DNA of 5,029 bases from an uncultured Clostridia bacterium (GTDB lineage: Bacteria; Bacillota; Clostridia; Oscillospirales; Acutalibacteraceae). Below the pieces are notes generated by a model. That model saw only the letters and a list, made by a program, of their open reading frames with translations, did not search any database and was not told the origin of the DNA. The DNA lies in the NCBI GenBank assembly GCA_947165615.1, contig CAMVBD010000145.1, positions 1 through 5,029 of the forward strand, written 5' to 3'. Positions 1-5,029 of the stretch are shown piece after piece; position 1 is the stretch's first letter; each line of letters opens with the position of its first letter. A program made the position numbers and the translations under genes.

Positions 1-1209
1 TCACTGATCGAACTGAAGCCTGAGGATGTCGGTCCGTTTCTGCAAAAAAAAGAATTCCGCGCCGTAAACGTTACCATTCCCTATAAACAGACCGTGATCC
101 CGTATCTCGACTATATCAGCGAAACGGCGCATACGATCGGCGCGGTCAATACGATCGTCAACCACGGCGGAAAGCTTTTCGGCTATAATACCGACCAATT
201 CGGCTTGCGCGCCTTGATCGAGCGCCTTCAGATCAACATTTCCAACAAAACAGTTCTGATCCTCGGCTCCGGAGGGACCTCCCGTACCGCAAAATACGTT
301 GCAAACGCCCTCGGCGCCAAAGAAATCCTGATCGTCAGCCGCAATCCTTTGTCAATGGCTGCCGTTTCTTACGAGGACGCAAAGTCCAAGCATGCGGACG
401 CGCAAATCATCATAAACACGACGCCGGTGGGAATGTATCCGGATTGCTTTGCCTCCCCGGTCAATCTGTCCGATTTTCCAGCGCTGGAGGGGATTGTTGA
501 CGCTGTCTATAATCCACTGTCAACCGTACTTGTACGAGAAGCATCAAAACGCGGCATAAGGGGCGGAAACGGTCTTTATATGCTTGTCGCGCAGGCCGTC
601 AGAGCCTTTGAGCTATTTAACACAGCGACGCTGCCGGACGCGGTAACTGAACGCGTCTATTCTGAGGTCCTGCGTGAAAAACAGAATATCGTTCTGACCG
701 GAATGCCCGGCAGCGGGAAATCAACCATCGGAAAAATCCTCGCAAAAAAGACGGGGCGCACGCTGTTTGACACGGACACTCTGATCGTACAAAAAGCGGG
801 GAAGCCGATCCCGGAACTGATTTCCGAAAAAGGGGAACCCTTCTTCCGGGATTTGGAGACCCAGGTAATAAGGGAACTTGCGCCTCTATCCGGCATCATC
901 ATCGCGACAGGCGGCGGTTCCGTACTGAGAGACGAAAATGTTGACCTGCTGAAAATGAACGGGAAACTGTACTTCCGCGACCGACCGATCTCCTATATCA
1001 TGCCGACAGCGGACAGACCTTTATCAGCCGACCGGGACGCTTTGGAAAGAAGGTATCGGGAGCGGATCGGGATTTACAGGTCGACCGCGGATGAGATCAT
1101 TTTCAGCGGCAATTCTCTGAACGGCGCGGCGTATGAAATAGAAAGAAGGCATTTCGGTGAAAATACTGATCGTAAACGGTGCAAATCTGAATCTGCTCGG
1201 AATCCGTGA
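1..1209 (+). CDS. aroE-aroK: Bifunctional shikimate dehydrogenase / shikimate kinase (AroE-AroK fusion), 5' partial
   Basis: One uninterrupted frame runs from base 1 to TGA at 1207-1209 (402 codons visible); the start is upstream. Codons 1-227 are shikimate dehydrogenase (NADPH-dependent, 3-dehydroshikimate to shikimate): NVTIPYK with the catalytic Lys at codon 29, IGAVNTI around codon 50, GYNTDQFG with the catalytic Asp at codon 65, dinucleotide-binding GSGGTSRTA at 89-97, SRN at the position of the usual NRT cofactor motif, NTTPVGM at 139-145, DAVYNP at 167-172 and GLYMLVAQA with Gln at 198. By comparison with E. coli AroE, roughly 35-40 N-terminal residues are missing. Codons from 229 are shikimate kinase (ATP-dependent, shikimate to shikimate 3-phosphate): Walker A GMPGSGKST at 234-242, FDTD with the shikimate-binding Asp at 259, FFRDLE with Arg 283, TGGGS at 303-307, DRPL with Arg 339 in the lid, and Arg 355 in RRYRERIGIY. 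No in-frame ATG, GTG or TTG lies between 583 and 702, so the kinase is unlikely to be made separately. The cytosolic product would catalyse two consecutive steps. A gtg at 94 is a Val codon inside the conserved motif region, not a start. Confidence 0.95.
   Translation, partial: SLIELKPEDVGPFLQKKEFRAVNVTIPYKQTVIPYLDYISETAHTIGAVNTIVNHGGKLFGYNTDQFGLRALIERLQINISNKTVLILGSGGTSRTAKYVANALGAKEILIVSRNPLSMAAVSYEDAKSKHADAQIIINTTPVGMYPDCFASPVNLSDFPALEGIVDAVYNPLSTVLVREASKRGIRGGNGLYMLVAQAVRAFELFNTATLPDAVTERVYSEVLREKQNIVLTGMPGSGKSTIGKILAKKTGRTLFDTDTLIVQKAGKPIPELISEKGEPFFRDLETQVIRELAPLSGIIIATGGGSVLRDENVDLLKMNGKLYFRDRPISYIMPTADRPLSADRDALERRYRERIGIYRSTADEIIFSGNSLNGAAYEIERRHFGENTDRKRCKSESARNP
1144..1149 (+). promoter_or_regulatory. 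Shine-Dalgarno sequence for aroQ
   Basis: AGAAGG lies seven bases before the GTG at 1157, inside the 3' end of the kinase coding region. It supports GTG 1157 as the aroQ start; from that codon the protein begins directly with the family's N-terminal strand (MKILIVNGANLNLLG). Confidence 0.6.
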
Positions 1210-1591
1210 GCCGGATATTTACGGGCATACGGGATATTCTGCGCTTTGTCAGGATTTGACGGAATATGGTCGTGCGCATGGGATCACGGTCGAAACCTAT
1301 CAATCCAATCACGAGGGCGATTTGGTGGACAGGATCCAGGCGGCATACGGCAATACGGACGGGATCGTTATCAATCCCGGCGCGTACACGCATACCAGCA
1401 TCGCACTGCTGGACGCCCTAAAAGCGGTGGGGATTCCCGCAATCGAAGTGCATATCAGTGATCCGGATCTGCGCGAGGATTTTCGGAAGGTAAGCTATAT
1501 CCGCTTTGCATGCTTCAAAACGATCAAAGGACACGGCGTCAAAGGATATTTTGAAGCGGTCGACGAATTGATCGCGCACTTGAACCCATGA
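1157..1591 (+). CDS. aroQ: 3-dehydroquinate dehydratase, type II
   Basis: This 144-residue protein matches the usual 140-150 residue length of the dodecameric cytosolic type II dehydroquinases, which convert 3-dehydroquinate to 3-dehydroshikimate, the substrate of the preceding AroE domain. Visible family residues are Asn10 (NGAN-LNLLG), Arg17 (REP), Tyr22 in IYG (the catalytic tyrosine), QSNHEG at 49-54, Asn73 and His79 in INPGAYTHTS, Asp86, and Glu97/His99 in EVHIS with Ser101 and Arg110. These keep a constant offset of two from the M. tuberculosis enzyme numbering. Two departures stand out: NGPN is NGAN, and the usual SN after EVHI/L is SD. The region after FRKVSY reads ACFKTIKGHGVKGY rather than the more common A.G.I.G.G form, but keeps the GxG and GY ends. 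The start is GTG at 1157, preceded by AGAAGG. The gene overlaps the fusion gene by 53 bases and aroA by ATGA. Confidence 0.96.
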   Translation: MKILIVNGANLNLLGIREPDIYGHTGYSALCQDLTEYGRAHGITVETYQSNHEGDLVDRIQAAYGNTDGIVINPGAYTHTSIALLDALKAVGIPAIEVHISDPDLREDFRKVSYIRFACFKTIKGHGVKGYFEAVDELIAHLNP

Positions 1592-2799
1592 AAGTATTTA
1601 TTGAAAAATCCAACCCGGAGGGGGTCGTCAAGGCGCCGCCCTCCAAAAGCATGACGCACCGTCTTTTGATCCTTGCCGCGCTGTCCGACGGCGTCAGCGA
1701 AATCGGGAACCTTGCTTTTTCGGAAGACGTCAAGGCAACGATCCGCTGCCTGTCTGCTATCGGCGTCAGCATTGAAACCATTTCTGAGGATTCCGTACGT
1801 ATTACTGGCGTCGGAAAAAGCAAAAGGCCGCAAACGCTTCTTGACTGCGGCGAGTCCGGAAGTACCCTGCGTTTTATGATCCCGGTCTGTATGATGAGTG
1901 AAGGCGAAGCTCAACTGACGGGATCGACGCGCCTGCTGCAAAGGCCACTGAGCGTCTTCTCGGAACTTGCAAACAGACAAGGGATCCGCTTTACAAAAGA
2001 AAACGAAAAGCTGACTGTCGGGAATGGGCTGCAAGCCGATTGCTTTACACTTCCCGGGGATATCAGCAGCCAGTTTGTGTCAGGGCTTTTATTCGTTCTG
2101 CCGCTGCTGAATGGCGACAGCAGGATCCTTTTGACCGGAAATATCGAAAGCCGCTCTTATATCGACATGACACTTTATGCGATCCGTCTTTTCGGCGGAA
2201 AGGCTCAGTGGGTCGGAGAGCGGGAACTCTATATCCCGGGAAACCAGCGGTATCTGCCCGTAAAAACAGAGATCGAAGGAGATTGGTCCAACGCGGCCTT
2301 TTTCTACGCCATGCAGTATGCAGGCTTTGACGTTCAGGTGGAGGGACTGCGAGACGATTCCCCGCAGGGGGATCGCGTCTGTATCGAGCACTTCAAAAAC
2401 CTTTCCTCCCGAAACGAACCGGTAGACCTGTCGGACTGTCCCGATCTCGGCCCCGTGGAATTTGTCTTTGCCGTCCTGAAATACGGAGGCTGCTTTCTTG
2501 GGACAAAACGCCTGCGGCTCAAGGAAAGCGATCGGGTGCAGGCGATGGCGGAGGAACTCCGGAAAATCGGTATTTCCATGTTATGCTCCGACAATGAAGT
2601 CCGGATCGGCGTCTACCAGATCCAAAAGCCCGACTCGGTTTTCAGCGGGCACAACGATCACCGGATCGTCATGGCTTTGGCTGTATTATGCTGCTTTACG
2701 GGCGGCGTGATCGACGGCGCAGAAGCCGTCAACAAGAGTTTTCCCGACTTTTTTCAAAAACTGGAAGATCTGAAAGTAAAGATACGCTATGAAACTTGA
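1588..2799 (+). CDS. aroA: 3-phosphoshikimate 1-carboxyvinyltransferase (EPSP synthase)
   Basis: This 403-residue protein transfers the enolpyruvyl group of PEP to shikimate 3-phosphate, the step directly after the shikimate kinase domain encoded upstream. It is slightly shorter than E. coli AroA (427). Motifs in order: APPSKSMTHR with Lys20 and Arg25; DCGESGSTLRF at 86-96, where Gly91 and Arg95 align with E. coli Gly96 and Arg100 and Phe96 replaces Pro101; GSTRLLQRPL with Arg119; GDISSQFVSG with Ser160-Ser161-Gln162; SYIDMT; EGDWSNAAFF at 230-239; CPDLGPV with the catalytic Asp286; LKESDRVQAM with Glu313 and Arg316; NDHR at 356-359; and NKSFPDFF with Lys383. All main catalytic and ligand-binding positions are present, so it should be active. 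The start ATG shares ATGA with the aroQ stop and has no visible Shine-Dalgarno sequence, which points to translational coupling. Glyphosate response cannot be judged from these residues alone. Confidence 0.97.
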   Translation: MKVFIEKSNPEGVVKAPPSKSMTHRLLILAALSDGVSEIGNLAFSEDVKATIRCLSAIGVSIETISEDSVRITGVGKSKRPQTLLDCGESGSTLRFMIPVCMMSEGEAQLTGSTRLLQRPLSVFSELANRQGIRFTKENEKLTVGNGLQADCFTLPGDISSQFVSGLLFVLPLLNGDSRILLTGNIESRSYIDMTLYAIRLFGGKAQWVGERELYIPGNQRYLPVKTEIEGDWSNAAFFYAMQYAGFDVQVEGLRDDSPQGDRVCIEHFKNLSSRNEPVDLSDCPDLGPVEFVFAVLKYGGCFLGTKRLRLKESDRVQAMAEELRKIGISMLCSDNEVRIGVYQIQKPDSVFSGHNDHRIVMALAVLCCFTGGVIDGAEAVNKSFPDFFQKLEDLKVKIRYET

Positions 2800-3565
2800 T
2801 CAAAAACTGAACATTCTGATCGTCGGCCTGGGGCTTATGGGCGGCAGTTACGCCTCTGCTCTGACGCAGCAGGGATATGCGGTTGACGCCATTGACCCCG
2901 ACGTCAACGCGCTCGACTGGGCCAAAGAGCACGGGATCATCCGGGAGGGCTCGACGGAACCGACAGACGCTCTCTTAAAAAAGGCGAATCTCGTTGTTTT
3001 CGCGCTGTATCCGCACTTGCTGGTGCCGTGGCTTCAGACCCATCAGAACGCGTTTCGCCCCGGCGCGGTGCTGACGGACGTAACGGGCGTCAAATCCTGT
3101 ATCGTGTATGATATACAGGCGATCCTGCGTAATGACCTTGAATTCATTGCGGCGCATCCGATGGCCGGACGGGAAGTCAGCGGCGTATGGAACTGCGACC
3201 CGTCGATTTTCCGGAACGCCAACTACATCGTCGTTCCGACGGATGAGAATACGTTCGAGGCGATCGAGCTTTGCAAGGCGCTCGGCGAAACGCTGGGCTT
3301 TGCCCGGATCTCCTCGCTGCCTCCGAAGGCGCATGACGAGATGATCGGTTTTGTGTCGCAGCTCACGCACATGATCGCCATGTGTCTGATGACTTGCTCC
3401 AAAAGCGAGCATCTGGTCGACTATACCGGCGATTCTTTCCGGGACCTGACGCGTATCGCCAGGATCAATGAAACGATGTGGAGCGAACTGTTTTTGAGCA
3501 AGACGCGCTGCTTCGCTGTATGGAGCGGTTTTCCTCAGAATTTCAGAACCTGTACGAGATCCTGA
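2789..3565 (+). CDS. tyrA: Prephenate dehydrogenase, C-terminally frameshifted
   Basis: TyrA oxidatively decarboxylates prephenate to 4-hydroxyphenylpyruvate with NAD(P)+, in the tyrosine branch. The N-terminal Rossmann domain shows VGLGLMGGS (12-20) and an acidic residue ending the second strand (AIDPD, Asp36), which favours NAD over NADP. Further motifs are TDVTGVK (96-102), AAHPMAG with His123, SQLTH with the catalytic His194, and GDSFRDLTRIA at 214-224, whose Arg222 corresponds to the prephenate-binding arginine of the family. Homology holds to about residue 236 (MWSELFL). The remaining residues up to TGA 3563-3565 do not resemble TyrA, whereas the expected C-terminus continues in another frame (3496-3660). 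The frame therefore shifts near 3491-3502. Restoring it gives about 290 residues, the size of a TyrA with neither an ACT regulatory domain nor a chorismate mutase domain. The start ATG lies inside the end of aroA (11-base overlap) with only a weak purine-rich upstream stretch. The 258-residue product keeps the catalytic residues but loses most of the last helices of the dimerisation domain. Confidence 0.9.
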   Translation: MKLDQKLNILIVGLGLMGGSYASALTQQGYAVDAIDPDVNALDWAKEHGIIREGSTEPTDALLKKANLVVFALYPHLLVPWLQTHQNAFRPGAVLTDVTGVKSCIVYDIQAILRNDLEFIAAHPMAGREVSGVWNCDPSIFRNANYIVVPTDENTFEAIELCKALGETLGFARISSLPPKAHDEMIGFVSQLTHMIAMCLMTCSKSEHLVDYTGDSFRDLTRIARINETMWSELFLSKTRCFAVWSGFPQNFRTCTRS

Positions 3566-3660
3566 AATCAGGCGACGAAGAGGCGCTGAAAGAAAAGATG
3601 CGCCAATCTACGGCACGGCGGGCATTATTCGATAAACCGAAAGGGGAAGTTCTCCAATGA
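3472..3660 (+). pseudogene. tyrA: C-terminal fragment of tyrA in the shifted frame
   Basis: This frame opens after a TGA at 3469-3471 and runs to TGA 3658-3660. From about 3496 it encodes EQDALLRCMERFSSEF, then NLYEILKSGDEEALKEKMRQSTARRALFDKP. That is the typical end of prephenate dehydrogenase: an amphipathic helix, a GDEE/L turn, then M..ST.RRA.FDK. It is the missing end of the frame that closes at 3565. A GTG at 3478 and an ATG at 3520 could nominally start it, but neither has a convincing ribosome binding site, so independent translation is unlikely. Its stop overlaps the DAHP synthase start as ATGA, the spacing expected of an intact operon gene. The break is therefore either very recent or an assembly or sequencing error. 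Confidence 0.82.
3641..3648 (+). promoter_or_regulatory. Shine-Dalgarno sequence for DAHP synthase
   Basis: AAGGGGAA is the strongest ribosome binding site in the window, about 8-10 bases before the ATG at 3657; a second in-frame ATG follows immediately at 3660. It lets the DAHP synthase gene be translated even if ribosomes leave tyrA early at 3565. Confidence 0.65.
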
Positions 3661-4688
3661 TGAATATGGTGTTTGAGCGGAAACTGACGATCCCGAAGGA
3701 AGTCAAGGAGATGTATCCTCTGACGACAAAAATACGCGACGACGTGGCGGCCCGTTCGCAGGAAGTTAAGGATGTGTTTACCGGCAAAGATACCCGTTTG
3801 CTTCTGATCATCGGTCCATGCTCGGCGGACCGGGACGACAGCGTGCTCGACTACATTTCCCGACTGGTCCCCGTACAGGAAAAGGTAAGGGAGAAGATTT
3901 TGATCGTCCCGAGGATCTATACCAATAAGCCGCGCACAACAGGCGACGGGTACAAGGGCATGCTGCACCAGCCGAACCCCGAAGAGAAGCCCGATATGTT
4001 CAAGGGGATCGTCGCGATCCGGGAACTGCATATGCGCGCGGTAAAAGAGACGGGCTTTGTCTGCGCGGACGAAATGCTATACCCCGAAAACGAGCGGTAT
4101 CTGGACGATATCCTCGGGTACGTCGCGGTCGGCGCCAGAAGCGTGGAGGATCAGCAGCACCGGCTGACCGCCAGCGGACTCGATCACCCGGTCGGCATGA
4201 AGAACCCCACCGGCGGCGATATCTCGGTCATGATGAATTCGATCACGGCCGCCCAGCATGCGCATACGTTCATCTATCGCGGGTGGGAAGTCAACACGAC
4301 CGGAAACCCCTTAGCGCACGCGATCCTGCGCGGATACGTCAACAAGCACGGACAGAGCATTCCGAACTACCATTACGAGGATCTCTATCATCTTGCCGAG
4401 ACCTACGCCGAAATGGGATTGCAGAATCCGGCATGTATCGTTGACACAAATCACGCGAATTCCGGAAAGAATCCCTTTGAACAGATAAGGATCGCAAAAG
4501 AAGTCCTTAGTTCTCGCGAATGGAACGCGGATATCAAAAAGCTGGTCAAGGGCTTTATGATCGAAAGTTACATTGAAGACGGCAACCAAAAAATCGGCGG
4601 CGGCGTATACGGAAAATCCATTACGGACGCCTGCCTCGGCTGGGAAAAAAGCGAGCGGCTGATCTATGATCTCGCGGATCGTTTATGA
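3657..4688 (+). CDS. aroF: 3-deoxy-7-phosphoheptulonate (DAHP) synthase, class Ialpha (AroF/G/H-type)
   Basis: This 343-residue enzyme condenses phosphoenolpyruvate and erythrose 4-phosphate, the committed first step of the shikimate pathway. It is close to E. coli AroG (350) in length and motif order: IIGPCSADRD with metal ligand Cys55, PRIYTNKPRTTGDGYKG (KPRTT at 91-95), GARSVEDQQHR with Arg161, SGLDHPVGMKNPTGG with Lys182, GNPLAHAILRG with Arg225, DTNHANSGK with metal ligand His266, GFMIESYIEDGNQ with Glu303, and YGKSITDACLGWE with Asp324. All four expected metal ligands (Cys, His, Glu, Asp) are present. The E. coli signature NGTDG reads NPTGG here, and Asp176 stands where AroG has Ser180 at its phenylalanine effector site, so feedback behaviour may differ (inference). 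Which E. coli paralogue it corresponds to cannot be decided; the symbol is conventional. ATG 3657 overlaps the tyrA stop; 3660 and 3666 are alternative starts. It is the last gene of the operon, with a terminator beginning three bases after its stop. Confidence 0.96.
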   Translation: MMNMVFERKLTIPKEVKEMYPLTTKIRDDVAARSQEVKDVFTGKDTRLLLIIGPCSADRDDSVLDYISRLVPVQEKVREKILIVPRIYTNKPRTTGDGYKGMLHQPNPEEKPDMFKGIVAIRELHMRAVKETGFVCADEMLYPENERYLDDILGYVAVGARSVEDQQHRLTASGLDHPVGMKNPTGGDISVMMNSITAAQHAHTFIYRGWEVNTTGNPLAHAILRGYVNKHGQSIPNYHYEDLYHLAETYAEMGLQNPACIVDTNHANSGKNPFEQIRIAKEVLSSREWNADIKKLVKGFMIESYIEDGNQKIGGGVYGKSITDACLGWEKSERLIYDLADRL

Positions 4689-4691
4689 CCT

Positions 4692-4719
4692 AAAAAAGAC
4701 CGGAAAACCGGTCTTTTTT
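4692..4719. terminator. Bidirectional intrinsic terminator
   Basis: A perfect inverted repeat has six A, stem GACCGG (4698-4703), loop AAAA (4704-4707), stem CCGGTC (4708-4713), then six T (4714-4719). Read on the + strand the stem is followed by T6, and on the - strand likewise. It can therefore stop both the aro operon transcript and the convergent dus transcript. It overlaps the last two bases of the dus stop codon and starts three bases after the DAHP synthase stop. Confidence 0.92.
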
Positions 4720-5029
4720 ACGTTTTGATCGCTTCTTCCGCAAGCGTTATTAAGTCCTCCATGGATGCGACGGTCGAAAAACGGCCCCGGAGCTTTGCGG
4801 CGCCCTTCATCCCCTTGGTGTACCACAGCGCGTGCTTTCGCAGTTCGCACATGCCGTGCGCTTCACCATACTGCCGACAGATTTTTTCGGCGTGCCCCAG
4901 CATATACCGCATTTTTTCTTCATTCGTCGGCTCGGGGGAATACACGCCTTTGGTCAGGTATTCGTTGATTTGGGAGAACAGCCACGGTCTGCCCATGGCG
5001 CCTCTGCCGACCATGATATAATCACAGCC
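4718..5029 (-). CDS. dus: tRNA-dihydrouridine synthase, C-terminal part (5' partial)
   Basis: Read on the - strand, the frame is open from the window edge at 5029 to TAA at 4720-4718 (103 codons visible). It begins GCDYIMVGRGAMGRPWLF, the Dus-family strand-loop that binds the FMN phosphate (GCD..M.GRGA.G.PW.F) at the end of the TIM barrel. It continues into the helical C-terminal domain with CELRKHALWYTKGMKGAAKLRGRFSTV, a pattern typical of bacterial DusB-like proteins (R/LRKH..WY.KG..GA..LR). The enzyme reduces uridines in the tRNA D-loop using FMN and NADPH. The ATG at 5014-5012 lies inside the conserved motif and is not the start; by family size (about 320 residues) some two thirds of the protein is outside the window. 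It is convergent with the aro operon, shares the terminator hairpin, and has no visible functional link to aromatic synthesis. The exact Dus subfamily is uncertain. Confidence 0.93.
   Translation of the reverse strand, partial: GCDYIMVGRGAMGRPWLFSQINEYLTKGVYSPEPTNEEKMRYMLGHAEKICRQYGEAHGMCELRKHALWYTKGMKGAAKLRGRFSTVASMEDLITLAEEAIKT

Noticed and set aside
94..96. GTG as a possible start of the first gene
   Set aside because: The frame is open to base 1, and the codons before it encode NVTIPYK, an essential shikimate dehydrogenase motif, so the true start is outside the window.
1495..2034. 179-residue open frame on the - strand opposite aroQ/aroA
   Set aside because: It lies wholly antisense to genes with clear family motifs, has low-complexity composition typical of a shadow frame, and shows no recognisable domain or ribosome binding site.
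2975..3412. 145-residue open frame on the - strand opposite tyrA
   Set aside because: Antisense to the conserved TyrA catalytic region; rich in Arg and His as expected from complementing GC-rich codons; no family resemblance.
3543..4031. 162-residue open frame on the - strand opposite the tyrA end and DAHP synthase start
   Set aside because: Shadow of two conserved coding frames, with no motif or plausible start signal.
4725..5021. 98-residue open frame on the + strand in the dus region
   Set aside because: It is the complement of the Dus C-terminal domain, whose motifs (GRGAMGRPW, RKHALWYTKG) are clear on the - strand; it also starts downstream of a strong terminator.
1..5029. CRISPR arrays, insertion sequences, tRNA/rRNA genes, riboswitch or attenuator leader
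   Set aside because: No repeated spacer-like units, transposase motifs, terminal repeats or tRNA cloverleaf were seen, and there is no intergenic room for a leader; the operon's 5' region is not included.

Overview
The window is a dense aromatic amino acid biosynthesis operon on the + strand, ended by a compact hairpin terminator, with the 3' end of a convergent tRNA-dihydrouridine synthase gene behind it. The GC content is moderate, there is almost no intergenic space, and the protein motifs (EPSP synthase with ESGSTLRF and EGDWSNAAFF, a short TyrA without ACT domain, a type II dehydroquinase) fit a Gram-positive anaerobe of the Clostridia, perhaps Oscillospirales/Ruminococcaceae. That placement is inference from motif style, not a database result.

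Layout: 1-1209 is a 5'-truncated shikimate dehydrogenase fused in frame to shikimate kinase. 1157-1591 is type II 3-dehydroquinate dehydratase (aroQ), starting with GTG inside the end of the fusion gene. 1588-2799 is EPSP synthase (aroA). 2789-3660 is prephenate dehydrogenase (tyrA), broken by a frameshift near 3491-3502, so that the continuous frame ends at 3565 and the conserved C-terminus lies in another frame up to 3660. 3657-4688 is a class Ialpha DAHP synthase. 4692-4719 is a symmetrical A/T-flanked hairpin, and 4718-5029 is the C-terminal part of a Dus protein on the - strand. No stretch over 300 bases lacks a gene; the only intergenic gap is 29 bases and holds the terminator.

Together the genes cover entry to the pathway (DAHP synthase), the consecutive middle steps 3-dehydroquinate to 3-dehydroshikimate (AroQ), to shikimate (AroE domain), to shikimate-3-phosphate (AroK domain), to EPSP (AroA), and the tyrosine branch (TyrA). 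aroB, aroC, pheA and a chorismate mutase are not in the window and may lie upstream, since the first gene is already running at base 1. All five + strand genes overlap their neighbours (53, 4, 11 and 4 bases), which suggests one transcript with translational coupling. The operon promoter and any leader or attenuator lie outside the window.

I found no undescribed system. The points most worth a second look are the AroE-AroK fusion with essentially no linker, the long aroK/aroQ overlap, and the tyrA frameshift.
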